From Penium margaritaceum (lineage: Eukaryota > Streptophyta > Zygnematophyceae > Desmidiales > Peniaceae), in assembly GCA_023375785.1 (NCBI GenBank), contig SZWC01000567.1, positions 58,990-122,989 on the forward strand: a DNA stretch of 64,000 nucleotides. The letters run 5' to 3'. The notes beneath the pieces were generated by a model. It saw nothing but the letters and a program-made list of their open reading frames with translations, was not told the DNA's origin and searched no databases. Below are positions 9,852-21,789 of the stretch, in pieces; position 1 is the stretch's first letter; every line of letters starts with the position of its first letter. The position numbers and the translations under genes are program-made.

Positions 9852-12440
9852 ACTTTCTCTGGCTTAATCCACTGTTCTCTTGCTTGCTCCACCATTCTTT
9901 GACTTGCTCCACCGTTCTCTCGCTTGCTCTACCTTTATCTGGCTTGCTCCACCTTTCCCTGGCTTGCTCCAGTGTTCTCTTGCTTGCTCCACCATTCTCT
10001 TGCTTGCTCCACCGTCCTCTGGCTTGCTCCACCTTTCCCTGGCTTGCTCCAGTGTTCTCTTGCTTGCTCCACCATTCTCTTGCTTGCTCCACCGTCCTCT
10101 GGCTTGCTCCACCGTTCTCTTACTTGGTCCACCATTCTCTGGCTTGCTCCATCGTTCTCTGGCTTGCTCCACCATTCTCTGGTTTACTCCACAATTCTCT
10201 GGCTTTCTCCACCATTCTCTGGCTTGCTCCACCATTCTCTTGCTTGCTCCACCGTCCTCTGGCTTGCTCCACCGTTCTCTTACTTGGTCCACCATTCTCT
10301 GGCTTGCTCCATCGTTCTCTGGCTTGCTCCACCATTCTCTGGTTTACTCCACAATTCTCTGGCTTTCTCCACCATTCTCTGGCTTGCTCCACCATTGTCT
10401 GGCTTGCTCTACCGTTCTCTAGCGTGCACCACCATTCTCTGACTTACTCCACCGTTCTCTGGCTTTCTCCACCATTCTCTGGCTTGCTCCACCATTGTCT
10501 GGCTTGCTCTACCGTTCTCTAGCGTGCACCACCATTCTCTGACTTACTCCACCGTTCTCTGACTTTCTCTACCATTGTCTGGCTTGATCCACTGTTCTCT
10601 GGCTTGCTCTACCATTCTCTGGGTTGCTCCAACTTTGTCTGGATTTCTCCACCGTTCTCTGGCTTCCTCCACCAATCTCTGGATTCCTCCACCGCTCTCT
10701 GACTTGCTCCACCTTTCTCTGGCTAAGTCCACCGTTCTCTGCCTTGCTCCACCATTCTCTGGCTTTCTCCGCTGTTCTCTGGCTTGCTCCACCTTTCCCT
10801 GGCTTGCTCCACTGTTCTCTTGCTTGCTCCACTATTCTCTGACTTGCTCCACCATTCTCTGGCTTTCTCCGCTGTTCTCTGGCTTGCTCCACCTTTCCCT
10901 GGCTTGCTCCACTGTTCTCTTGCTTGCTCCACTATTCTCTGACTTGCTCCATCGTTATCTGGCTCGTTCCACTATTCTATCACTTGCTCCACCGTTCTCT
11001 GGCTTGCTCCACCGTTCTTTGACGTGCTCCATCTTTCTCTGGCTTGCCCCACTGTTCTCTGCCTAGCTCCACCGATCTCTGGCTTGCTCCACCCTTCTCT
11101 GGCTTCCTCCACCGTTTCCTGGCTTGCTCCACCGTTCTCTAGCTTGCTCCACCTTTCCCTAACTTGCTCCACATTTCTTTGGCTCGCTCCACCGTAATGT
11201 GGTTTGCTCCACCTTTCTCTCGCTTGCTCCGTCTTTCTTTGGCTTGCTCCACCTCTTTCTGGCTTGCTCCACCTTTCTTCGGCTTGCTCCATCGTTCTCT
11301 GGCTTGCTCCACCGTTCTCTAACTTGCTCCATTGTTCTCTGGCTTGCTCCAACTTTCTCTGGCTTGCTCAACCTTTCTCTGGCTTGCTCCACCTTTCCCT
11401 GGCTTGCTTTACCTTTCTCTGGATTGTTCCACCATTCTCTGGCTTGCTCTACCATTCTGTGGCTTGCTCTACCGTTCTTTGGCTTGCTCCACTGTTTTCT
11501 TGCTTGCTCCACCATTCTCAGGCTTGGTCCACATTTCTCTCCCTTGCTCCACTGTTCTATGACTTGCTCCACCTTTCTCTGGCTTGCTCCACCTTTCTCT
11601 GGCTTGCTGCACCTTTCTCTGGCTTGCTTCTCTGTCCTCAGGCTTGCTCCACTGTTCTCTGGCTTGCTCTACCTTTCTCTTGCTTGCTCCACCCTTTGCA
11701 GTCTTGCTCCACCATTCTTTGACTTGCTCCACCGTTCTCTGGCTTGCTCCACCTTTCAATGGCTTGCTCCACCGTTCTTTGGCTTGCTCCACCGTTGTCT
11801 GGCTTGCTTCAGCGTTCTCTGGCTTGCTGCACTTTCCCTGGCTTACTCCACTGTTTCGTTGCTTGCTCCACTGTTCTATTGCTTGCTCCATTGTTCTCTT
11901 GCTTGCTCCACTTATCTGGCTTGCTCCACCGTTCTCTGACTTGCTCCACCGTTCTCTGGCTTAATCTACCTTTCTCTGGCTTGCTCCACCGTTCTCTGGC
12001 TTACTCCACCTTTCTCTGGCTTGCTCCACCGTTCTATAGCTTGCTCCACCGCTCTCTACCTTGCTCCACTTTTCCCTGGATTTCTCTACTGTTCTCTGGC
12101 TTGCTCCACCTTTCTCTGGCTTGCTCCACCGTTCTATAGCTTGCTCCACCGCTCTCTACCTTGCTCCACTTTTCCCTGGATTTCTCTACTGTTCTCTGGC
12201 TTGCTCCACCTTTCTCGGGCTGAATCCACCTTTCTGTTACTTGCTCCACATTTCTTTGTCTTGCTGCACCATTCTCTGGCTTGCTCCATCGTTCTCTGCC
12301 TTTGTCCACGTTTCTGTGGCTTCCTCCACCGTTCTCTGGCTTGCTCCACCTTTCTCTGGCTTGCTCCACCTTTCTCTGGCTTGCTCCACCTTTCTTTGGC
12401 TTGTTTTGTTATTCTCTGGCTTGCTCCACCATTCTCTGGC

Positions 12441-12980
12441 TTGCTCTACCATTCTCTGGCTTGCTCTACCATTCTCTGGCTTGCTCTACCATTCTCTGGC
12501 TTGCTCTACCATTCTCTGGCTTGCTCTACCATTCTCTGGCTTGCTCTACCATTCTCTGGCTTGCTCTACCATTCTCTGGCTTGCTCTACCATTCTCTGGC
12601 TTGCTCTACCATTCTCTGGCTTGCTCTACCATTCTCTGGCTTGCTCTACCATTCTCTGGCTTGCTCTACCATTCTCTGGCTTGCTCTACCATTCTCTGGC
12701 TTGCTCTACCATTCTCTGGCTTGCTCTACCATTCTCTGGCTTGCTCTACCATTCTCTGGCTTGCTCTACCATTCTCTGGCTTGCTCTACCATTCTCTGGC
12801 TTGCTCTACCATTCTCTGGCTTGCTCTACCATTCTCTGGCTTGCTCTACCATTCTCTGGCTTGCTCTACCATTCTCTGGCTTGCTCTACCATTCTCTGGC
12901 TTGCTCTACCATTCTCTGGCTTGCTCTACCATTCTCTGGCTTGCTCTACCATTCTCTGGCTTGCTCTACCATTCTCTGGC
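12441..12980 (+). repeat. Homogenised block: 27 identical 20-bp units
   Basis: The variant TTGCTCTACCATTCTCTGGC is repeated 27 times without a visible change over 540 bp, inside an array where neighbouring units typically differ. This points to a recent local amplification by slippage, unequal exchange or rolling-circle reinsertion, or to an assembly expansion. Confidence 0.95.
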
Positions 12981-14180
12981 TTGCTCTCCTGTTCTCTAGC
13001 TTGCTTCAATGTTCTCTAGCTTGCTCCACTGTTCTCAGGCTTGCTCCATCGTCCTCTCGCTTGCTCCATCGTTCTCTAACTTGCTCCACCGTTCTCTGGC
13101 TTGCTCCACCGTTCTCCGGCTTGCTCCACTGTTCTCTGACTTGCTCTACCATTCTTTGACTTGCTCAATCTTTCTCTGGCTTGCTCCATCTTTCCCTCGC
13201 TTGATCCAATGTTCTCTTGCTTGCTCCACCGTTCTCAATCTTAGCCCACCGTCCTCTGGCTTGCTTCAATGTTCTCAAGCTTGCTCCACCGTTCTCTGGC
13301 TTCCTCTTATGTCCTCTTGCTTGCTCCACCGTTCTCAATCTTAGCCCACCGTCCTCTGGCTTGCTTCAATGTTCTCAAGCTTGCTCCACCGTTCTCTGGC
13401 TTCCTCTTATGTCCTCTTGCTTGCTCCACCTTTCTCAAGCGTGCACCAAACGTTCTCTCACTTACTCCACCGTTCTCTGACTTGCTCTACCATTCTCTAG
13501 CTTGCTCCACCGTTCTCAGGATTTCTCTACCATTCTCTGGGGTGCTGCACCTTTGTTTGGATTGCTCCACCGTTCTCTGGCTTTCTCCACCGTTCTCTCG
13601 CTTGCTCCACCGTTCTCTGGCTTGCTCCACCTTTCTCTGGCTTGCTCGACCTTCTTATGGCTTGCTTCACCTTTCTCTTGCTTGCTTCACCTTTTTCTGG
13701 CTTGTTCTATCGTTCTCACGCTTGATCCACCTTTCTCTTGCTTGCTCCACTATTCTCTGGCTTGCTCCACCTTTCTGTGGCTTGCTCCACCATTCTCTGG
13801 CTTGCACCGTTCTCTGGCTTTCTCCACTGTTCTCTTGCTGCTTGCTGCACTGTTATCTAGCTTGCCCCATTGTTCTCTTGCTTGCTCTACCATTCTCTGG
13901 CTTGCTCCACTGTTCTCTGGCTTGCTCCACTGTTCTCTTGCTTATTCCACCTTTTGCTGGCTTGCTGCACCATTCTCTGGCTTTTTCCATCGTTCTCTGG
14001 CTTCATTCACCTTTCCCTGGCATCCTCTAGCATTCTTTGGCTTGCTCCACCGTTCTCTGGCTTGCTCTACTGTTCTCTAGCTTGCTTCAATTTTCTGTGA
14101 CTTCCTGCACTGTTCTCTGGCTTGCATCACCTTTCTTTGGCTTGCTCCACCTTCTCTAGCTTGCTCCACCTTTCTCTGGC

Positions 14181-15320
14181 TTGCTCCACCATTCTCTGGC
14201 TTGCTCCATTGTTCTCTGGCTTGCTCCAGCGTTCTCTGGCTTACTCTACCGATCTCTGGCTTGCTCCACCATTCTCTGGCTTGCTCCATTGTTCTCTGGC
14301 TTGCTCCAGCGTTCTCTGGCTTACTCTACCGATCTCTGGCTTGCTCCACCATTCTCTGGCTTGCTCCATTGTTCTCTGGCTTGCTCCAGCGTTCTCTGGC
14401 TTACTCTACCGATCTCTGGCTTGCTCCACCATTCTCTGGCTTGCTCCATTGTTCTCTGGCTTGCTCCAGCGTTCTCTGGCTTACTCTACCGATCTCTGGC
14501 TTGCTCCACCATTCTCTGGCTTGCTCCATTGTTCTCTGGCTTGCTCCAGCGTTCTCTGGCTTACTCTACCGATCTCTGGCTTGCTCCACCATTCTCTGGC
14601 TTGCTCCATTGTTCTCTGGCTTGCTCCAGCGTTCTCTGGCTTACTCTACCGATCTCTGGCTTGCTCCACCATTCTCTGGCTTGCTCCATTGTTCTCTGGC
14701 TTGCTCCAGCGTTCTCTGGCTTACTCTACCGATCTCTGGCTTGCTCCACCATTCTCTGGCTTGCTCCATTGTTCTCTGGCTTGCTCCAGCGTTCTCTGGC
14801 TTACTCTACCGATCTCTGGCTTGCTCCACCATTCTCTGGCTTGCTCCATTGTTCTCTGGCTTGCTCCAGCGTTCTCTGGCTTACTCTACCGATCTCTGGC
14901 TTGCTCCACCATTCTCTGGCTTGCTCCATTGTTCTCTGGCTTGCTCCAGCGTTCTCTGGCTTACTCTACCGATCTCTGGCTTGCTCCACCATTCTCTGGC
15001 TTGCTCCATTGTTCTCTGGCTTGCTCCAGCGTTCTCTGGCTTACTCTACCGATCTCTGGCTTGCTCCACCATTCTCTGGCTTGCTCCATTGTTCTCTGGC
15101 TTGCTCCAGCGTTCTCTGGCTTACTCTACCGATCTCTGGCTTGCTCCACCATTCTCTGGCTTGCTCCATTGTTCTCTGGCTTGCTCCAGCGTTCTCTGGC
15201 TTACTCTACCGATCTCTGGCTTGCTCCACCATTCTCTGGCTTGCTCCATTGTTCTCTGGCTTGCTCCAGCGTTCTCTGGCTTACTCTACCGATCTCTGGC
15301 TTGCTCCACCATTCTCTGGC
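14181..15320 (+). repeat. 80-bp higher-order repeat of the minisatellite, 14 copies
   Basis: Four distinguishable 20-bp variants (CACCATT, CATTGTT, CAGCGTT and TACTCTACCGAT types) recur in fixed order with an 80-bp period from 14181. There are 14 complete copies and one further unit at 15301, with no differences seen by eye. This is a second, independent recent amplification in the same array. Confidence 0.95.
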
Positions 15321-16745
15321 TTGCTCCACTTTCCGTGGCTTGCTCTAGTGTTCTCTTCCTTGCTCCACTGTTATCTGGCTTGCTCCATCATTCTCTTGCT
15401 TGCTTCACTGTTCTCTGGTTTGCTCCAACATTTTATGGCTTGCTCCACCATTCTCTGGCTTAATCCAACTTTCTTTTGCTTGTTCTACCGTTCTCTCACT
15501 TGCACCATTGTTCTCAGGCTTCATCCACCTTTCTTTAGCTTCCCCTATCCTTCTCTGGCTTGCTCCACCTTTCTCTGGCCTGCTCCACCGTTCTCTGGCT
15601 TGCCCTAGCCTTCTGTGGCTTACTCCACCGTTCTTTGGCTTGCTCCAATATTCTCTGGCTTGCTCTAGCGTTCTCTGGCTTGCTCCACTTTCCGTGGCTT
15701 GCTCTAGTGTTCTCTTCCTTGCTCCACTGTTATCTGGCTTGCTCCATCATTCTCTTGCTTGCTTCACTGTTCTCTGGTTTGCTCCAACGTTTTATGGCTT
15801 GCTCCACCATTCTCTGGCTTAATCCAACTTTCTTTTGCTTGTTCTACCGTTCTCTCACTTGCACCATTGTTCTCAGGCTTCATCCACCTTTCTTTAGCTT
15901 CCCCTATCCTTCTCTGGCTTGGTCCACCTTTCTCTGGGATGCTCCACCTTTCTTTGGCTTGCTCCACCTTTCTTTGTCTTGCTTCATCACTCTTTGGCTT
16001 GCTTTACTGTTCTCTGGCTTGCTCTACGTTTCTGTGGCTTCCTCCACCATTTTCTGGCTTGCTCCACCTTTCTCTGGCTTGCTCCACCTGTTTCTGGCTT
16101 GCTCCACCTTTCTCTGGCTTGCTCCGCCATTTTTTTGCTTGCTCCTCCATTCTCTGGATTGCTCCACCTTGCTCTTGCTTGTTCCACCTTTCTCTGTCTT
16201 GCTGCACCTCTCTCTTGCTTGCTCCACGGTTCTTTGGCTTGCTCCACTGTTCTCTGGCTTAATCCACCGTTCTTTGGCTTGTTCCACCGTTCTTTGGCTT
16301 GCTCCATCTTTCTCTGGCTTGCTCCACCGTTTTCTGGCTTGCTCCACCGTTCTCTGGCTTTCTCCTCCATTCTCTGGCTTGCTCCATTGTTCTCTAGCTT
16401 GCCCCACCGTTCTCTAGTTTACTCCACCGTCCTGGCTTGCTCCACCTTTCTCTGGCTTGCTCCACCTTTCTCTGGCTTGCTCCATTGTTCTCTAGCTTGC
16501 CCCACCGTTCTCTAGTTTACTCCACCGTCCTGGCTTGCTCCACCTTTCTCTGGCTTGCTCCACCTTTCTCTAGCTTGCTCCATTTTTCTCTGGCTTGCTT
16601 CAACTTTCTCTGGCCTGCTCCACCTTTCTCTGGCTTGCTCCACCATTCTCTTGTTTTCTCCACTGTTCTCTGACTTGCTCCACCGTTCTTTGGCTTGCTT
16701 TATCTTCCTCTGGCTTGCTCCACATTTCTCTGGCTTGCTCCACTA

Positions 16746-17480
16746 TTCGCGATGACAAGGGCCTACGTGAGAATGGCTTCCCTTTGTGGAGGTGGTAGTT
16801 TGAGGTCTACCTTGATGATAAGGGCCTGCTTGAGCTGGTCAAGGGTGAAGAGATTGTGCCTCCAGATACCGCGACACTGGAGGAAGTGGACAAGTACAAG
16901 AAGCGCAACAAGAAGGCGCTTCCATTGTTGGTCTTAGCGCTAGCTCCGCCGTAGTGCGCACTGATTCAAGGATGCACGGAGGGCGCAGAGGCCTGGAAAT
17001 AGCTCTGCACCATCTACCAGTCCACCAACCTTGCTAACGAGCTCTTCCTCTTCAAGAGGCTCGTCACCCTCCGAGCCAACGAAAGCGATGACTTCATGGA
17101 GATCTTGCAGCAGATAGAGTTCCTCACTATCGAGTGCGTAGCCACTGGATGGAAGGTTGACCCTCAGCTGCAAGCCATGATCCTCCTCTTGGCCTTGCCG
17201 GACAGCTGGAGTCCCATGATCAGTGTCGTAGTTGGCTGGTCTGCCGATGGCTGAAGGTACCCGAAGGTGACTGAGTATGTCTGCAATGAATGGATGCGGC
17301 GTGGTGGGAGAGGGAGCGGGGCAACATCAAGTTCCGCCTATGCTGTCCACCCTCAAGGTGGAGGGGGAGGCTAGAAGGGGAAGGGTACCAAGCAGGGTAC
17401 CAAGAAAGGTGACAACAAGGGGGAATGCTACAACTGTGGCAAACATGGCCACTATGCACACAACTGCTCCAACAGGAAAA
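16746..17480 (+). pseudogene. gag: Copia Gag and CCHC zinc knuckle, fossil
   Basis: Contains FEVYLDDKGLLELVKGEE followed by DKYKKRNKKALPLL, a pattern common to plant copia Gag N-terminal regions. Near the end is a CCHC zinc knuckle, CYNCGKHGHYAHNC, encoded at 17426-17467, which in living relatives binds the element RNA. The N-terminal end is cut off by the minisatellite. The coding region is broken. A second fossil with nearly the same Gag segment (FEVFLDDKGLLELVKGDE) lies on the minus strand at 25780-25970, so two members of this lineage are present here. Confidence 0.92.
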
Positions 17481-17499
17481 TAGACCAGCCACAGAAGGC

Positions 17500-20400
17500 T
17501 GGAAAGAAGGACAATCTTGCAATGATGGCAAAGGAGTCCACCAACTTGACTGATCCGGGAGTTTCCGTGATTGACTCCGGATCGGGCCGCCACACACAAT
17601 GCAACTGGGTGGCATTTGTCACCCATATCGGCTCGGAGCGGCGCATGACAGTGGCCAACGGCAAAATGGAGTAGGCTGCCGGTGAAGGCAATGTCTGCAT
17701 CGAGATGGATGTAGACGGGGAGGCTTTCACGAGCACAATTCATGACGTGCTCCACATGCCCAGCTTTGGGGCAAATCCGCTGTCAGTGAGCCGCCTCACC
17801 GACAAGGGGCTCGAGGTGCTCTTCAACAAGAAGGAGGCCATCATCCGCAAGGAGGGGAACGGCCAGGTGATTGCACGCGGAAAGCGAGAGGACGACTTGT
17901 ACCTGCTCCGCGCAAAACTTCTAGGCAGCCAGGCGGGGCCCTAAGTCGCCCACCTTGCAAAGAAGGACGATGGAGACCTGGACCTGCGGCACCGCCGCCT
18001 GTGCCACATCACTCCCTCAACTATGAGGGACATGGCAAAGAAGGAAGTAGTGCGGGGTCTTGAGGTCAAGAGCCTTGACGCAGCCAAGAATGCTGTGTGT
18101 GAGCCGTGCGTGGTCGGCAAGGCGACACGGTAGCCGTTAGATGGCAAAGGGATGCGTGTATCGGCGAAGCTGGAGGTGGTCCATTCTGATGTGTGTGGAC
18201 CATTGGAGAGCTCCATCGGGGGCGCTCGCTACTTCGTGACCTTCATTGATGATCACAGTCGCAAGCTCTATCTCTACATCACCAAGAGAAAGAGTGATGC
18301 CCTGACATGTATGCAGGAATTTGTGGCGGCAGTGGAGTGTCAAACAGATGAAAAGGTGAAGGCGTTCCGGAGCGACAACGGCGGCGAGTACGAGGGCTGC
18401 TCCGCATGGATGAAGAGCAATGGGATCTTGTGGCAGAAAACAATACCACACTCTCCACAGCAGAACGGCGTCGCCTAGAGGGCAAACCACACAATCCTCA
18501 ACATGGTCCGGTCCATGTTGAGCGATGCTGGCCTCGCGCAGTGGTACTAGGGCGAGGCGGTACGGACAGCGGCGTACATCATGAACCTGACGCCGACGAA
18601 GTCACTAAAAGACGTAGAGTCCAAGGTATGGAAGATGGCACAAGAAGTGTGGAGCGGGAGGAAGCCAACTGTGGTACACCTCCACACGTTTGGTTGTGTT
18701 GCACATGCTATTGTATAGGTACAAGAGGGGCGGGGCAAGCTGGACCCGTGGACTCGCTGGTGCATCTTTGTCGGGTACGAGAGCGGGAGCAAGGCGTACC
18801 GGCTCTTCAACCCGCGGAGGCAGCAGATCGTGAAGAGTCACAGCGTCACGTTTGACGAGGAAAGCCGTTGGACGGACAAGGATGCGGGTCTCTCCAAGCA
18901 AGGGGAGTGCCTACCACTCCTTGAGGGGGAGACGCCGGAGGACGCAAAAGAGGGTGACGTCCCATCGGCTCCAGCCGACGAGAACCATCCGGGCGATGTT
19001 GGAGCAGCTGATTTGCATTCAGCCGAGTCGGACAATGAGCCCGAAGTACTGGAAGCAATGGAGCTTAACAAGGAGGCGGGGAGAGAGCGCGCATCTCCAC
19101 GGTCCCCGAGAGAGGGGGAGCAGGCCAGCGGTGCGAGTGGCACCACGAGAGGGCAGCAGCAGCAGCAGGAGCAGCAGCAGCGGCGGCAGCAGCAGCAAGA
19201 GCCTCAACAGCGGCAGCCCCAGAGAACCGGACGCGCAAGGAGGACGGCAAAACAGCACAATGCCGCGCAGGGTACCTGGACTGGGTTTTCTTGAGTGTTC
19301 TTTGCGGAAGAGGAGCCCGAGACCGTCAAGGAGGCGTTACAGCAGAAGGACGGGGCTGAGTGGGAGGGAGCCATAAAATGTGAGCTTGCCTCCCACGAAG
19401 AGAACGGCACTTGGCAGCTGATTGACGGACCGGAGGGCGCAAAAATCATCAGCTCCAAGTGGATATTCAAGAAGAAGCTCACCAAGGAGGGGAAGGTTGA
19501 GCGGTACAAGGCGTGGCTGGTGGCAAAGGGGTATGCCCAACGAAAGGGTGAACACTACAATGAAACCTTTGCACCGGTGGCAAAGTTCGCCTCCATCCAC
19601 TCCATCCTCTTGGTGGCGGCAGCACGCGACTATGAAGTCCATCGAATGGATGTGAAAACTGCTTTTCTCAACAGTGACCTAGACAAGGAGGTCTACATGG
19701 AGGTGCTGGAGGGGAGGGACGCGCTGCCGAGGAAGGTGTGCCGGCTTCGCAAGGTGCTCTACGGGCTAAAGCAAGTGCCACTCATGTGGTACTTGAAAAT
19801 GGATGGCTTCATGGACGAGCTTGGCTTCAAGCGCTGCAAAGCGGATCACAGCGTGTACGTGCAGAAGCAACCAGGGTTGCACCAGATTGTGGTCCTTTAC
19901 GTGGATGACCTCATCCTTGTGTTATCGGACATGGAGGACTTAGTGAACCCGANAATACGTGCAAGAGGTACTCCGCCGCTACAACATGGAGGAGTGCAAC
20001 CCCATTGGCACACCCATGACCACCACATGTGAGTTGAGCTCGAGCATGGGCCCGAGCACAGACAAGGAGAAGGAGGAGATGGCAGGTGTGCCATACCAGT
20101 CCGCGGTGGGGAGCATCATGTACGCCATGGTGGCAACGCGGCCTGGACTGGCCTTCGCGGAGGGCCAAGTGAGCCGTTATGTTGCTGACCCCGGGCCGCT
20201 GCATTGGCAAGCGGTGAAGTGGATCCTCTGCTATCTCAAGGCGACAAAGCAGTCGCAGCTCGTGTTTGGAGGGGGGCGCATGACGACTCCCTTGAGTTGG
20301 TCGACTACTCGGATGCCAACTGGGCTGGTGATGTGGATGATAGAAAATCAATGTTGGGGTACGTGTTTGTGCTTGGTGGTACAGCAATTTCATGGGCAAG

Positions 20401-20770
20401 CAGGAAGCAAGACTGCGTGGCGCTGTCCAGCACCAAAGCGGAGTACATAGCACTCACGGAAGCCGCATAGGAGATAGTCTGGCTGCGTCAGCTGCTAAAG
20501 GAGATCGGTGTGCCGCAAAGGAAGCCGAAGGTGCTCAACGTTGACAACACGAGTGCCATCAGCCTGACCCAAAACCCGGTGCTGCACAGAAGGACCAAGC
20601 ACGTCGAGATCCGGCATCACTACGCGCGAGACTTGGTGGTGAAGGGAGATGCGGCTATTGTGCATTGTGGCACTAAGCGTATGCTCGCCAACACCATGAC
20701 CAAGGCACAGCCCAAGGACAGGTACGACGCAAGCTGCATGGAGCTCGGTCTGCGTTGTGAGGTTCAAAAA
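17500..20770 (+). pseudogene. pol: Copia Pol (protease, integrase, RT, RNase H), fossil
   Basis: Protease: VIDSGSGRHTQCN, with the catalytic Asp in DSG. Integrase: an H-C-C zinc-binding region with VCEPCVVGKATR, then HSDVCGPLE, VTFIDDHSRKLYLY, FRSDNGGEY and HSPQQNGVA, which carry the D-D-E core pattern. Reverse transcriptase: KWIFKKKLTKEGKVERYKA, VHRMDVKTAFLNSDLDKEVY, CRLRKVLYGLKQ, and VVLYVDDLILV with the catalytic YVDD box. RNase H: YSDANWAGDVDDRKSMLGYV and SSTKAEYIALTEAA. A Gln-rich stretch built on CAG repeats (about 19156-19220) lies in the integrase-RT linker. In living relatives these domains are made as one polyprotein. Here it is fragmented into several frames and not functional. Confidence 0.95.
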
Positions 20771-20821
20771 TGCTACAGGTTCCAAGGACAGGGCATCAAG
20801 GCTGCGGTGCAATGGGGAGAT

Positions 20822-21789
20822 TGTTGACATGGTGTGCCCCTTGCCATGAGTGCCGTTGATCGTATTCCCTGGTTCGACCAGTTAGGAGTGGTTGAACACC
20901 TGATCCGAATTCAGATTTGGATTTCTTGGATTTTTCCATGTAGGATCGAGATTTGAATTGCTCGATTTGAGTGAGTATTCAGAGAGTTAGCCTAGCCTGA
21001 AAATCGGGTGTTGGACAGGAAGAATCTGGCACCCGCCATGGGTGGCGGGATATTCCACCGCCAGGGATCCGAGTTCGTTCCTAATGGCCTCCAAATGCAC
21101 CAGGGGCATGAATGAGGTAGCCATAAGGACCTCCTTGACCGGGATGAACTTCTCCTTGACTTCTGGGCGAGGAAAGGCGCTTTGACGGGTCATCGTCAAA
21201 GCGCCTCCGGTTGCCTAGAGTGCAAGGCCAGGTGGGCGGCTCCACCAAAGGTTACATTGACGGCCATAGCAGGGGCTCTACTGCTCCGTTTTGGGCGTGC
21301 TTGGATGCGTTGGAAAGCTTAGATCACANTGGCCTCCAAATGCACCAGGGGCATGAATGAGGTAGCCATAAGGACCTCCTTGACCGGGATGAACTTCTCC
21401 TTGACTTCTGGGCGAGGAAAGGCGCTTTGACGGGTCATCGTCAAAGCGCCTCCGGTTGCCTAGAGTGCAAGGCCAGGTGGGCGGCTCCACCAAGGGTTAC
21501 ATTGACGGCCATAGCAGGGGCTCTACTGCTCCGTTTTGGGCGTGCTTGGATGAGTTGGAAAGCTCAGATCACAGGCTATAAGGATCTGATGTAATCACAC
21601 TATGATAACTAAAAAAACGTGGTTTGATTCAGATCTACTGAATGCGACATGTTCTGCCCACTCTTGCCCGTGATCCTTGTGCTTCACACTCTTCACCATT
21701 GGTGTCCATTGGCTGCCCAAACACTGGTATCGTGCTTCAAAGGGAGCTAGGCATCCTTGAGGGTGCATCCACACCCACTAGAGCCAACA
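20822..21789 (+). repeat. 3' LTR of the copia fossil
   Basis: Begins TGTTGACATGG right after the polypurine stretch AATGGGGAGAT and ends GAGCCAACA, giving TGTTG...CAACA inverted termini. It passes directly into the 191-bp satellite at 21790. A single N at 21329 is flanked by a repeated segment (about 21083-21328 and 21330-21575), so the true LTR is probably near 720 bp rather than 968. It shows no resemblance to the other LTR family in this window. Confidence 0.85.

Larger units (their letters stand above)
9852..16745 (+). repeat. 20-bp minisatellite array, 6.9 kb
   Basis: About 340 head-to-tail units of TTCTCTGGCTTGCTCCACCT with substitutions and rare indels that shift the register. The unit has no TAA, TAG or TGA in any of six frames. 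Since 20 is not a multiple of 3, three units give a 20-residue peptide period in every frame. The long open frames here (up to 475 codons) are therefore not evidence of a protein. The strand is strongly asymmetric: one strand has about 16 purines per 20 bases. Left neighbour is an LTR end; right neighbour is the interior of a copia gag. Confidence 0.97.
16746..21789 (+). mobile_element. Ty1/copia retrotransposon fossil, 5' end missing
   Basis: Order of parts: Gag from near its N-terminus (16746-17425), CCHC knuckle (17426-17467), aspartic protease with DSG (near 17573), integrase with zinc-binding part (about 17980-18130) and core (about 18180-18475), a Gln-rich linker (about 19156-19220), reverse transcriptase (about 19300-19950), RNase H (about 20290-20740), a polypurine tract (20811-20821) and a 3' LTR (20822-21789). 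The order protease-integrase-RT-RNase H defines Ty1/copia. The 5' LTR, primer site and start of gag are absent; the sequence begins abruptly at the minisatellite edge. The element is broken, with roughly ten disabling changes. An assembly gap falls within pol, and another duplicates part of the LTR. With one LTR it cannot be dated; the decay suggests it is not recent. Confidence 0.97.

Noticed and set aside
14181-15608. A 475-codon open frame of hydrophobic 20-residue repeats, resembling a membrane protein
   Set aside because: The 20-bp unit has no stops in any frame, and equally long frames exist in the other two frames over the same bases. Openness follows from the repeat, not from selection.
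9852-16745. CRISPR array
   Set aside because: Units are contiguous 20-mers with scattered substitutions. There is no repeat-spacer alternation, no cas genes, and the setting is eukaryotic.
18406-18855. A 149-codon plus-strand ORF in the copia region
   Set aside because: It lies in a different frame over integrase and linker sequence whose copia motifs are read in other frames; a shadow ORF.
19156-19220. A CAG-repeat coding tract as an independent feature
   Set aside because: It is a Gln-rich low-complexity stretch in the variable linker between integrase and reverse transcriptase of the copia fossil, where such tracts are unremarkable.
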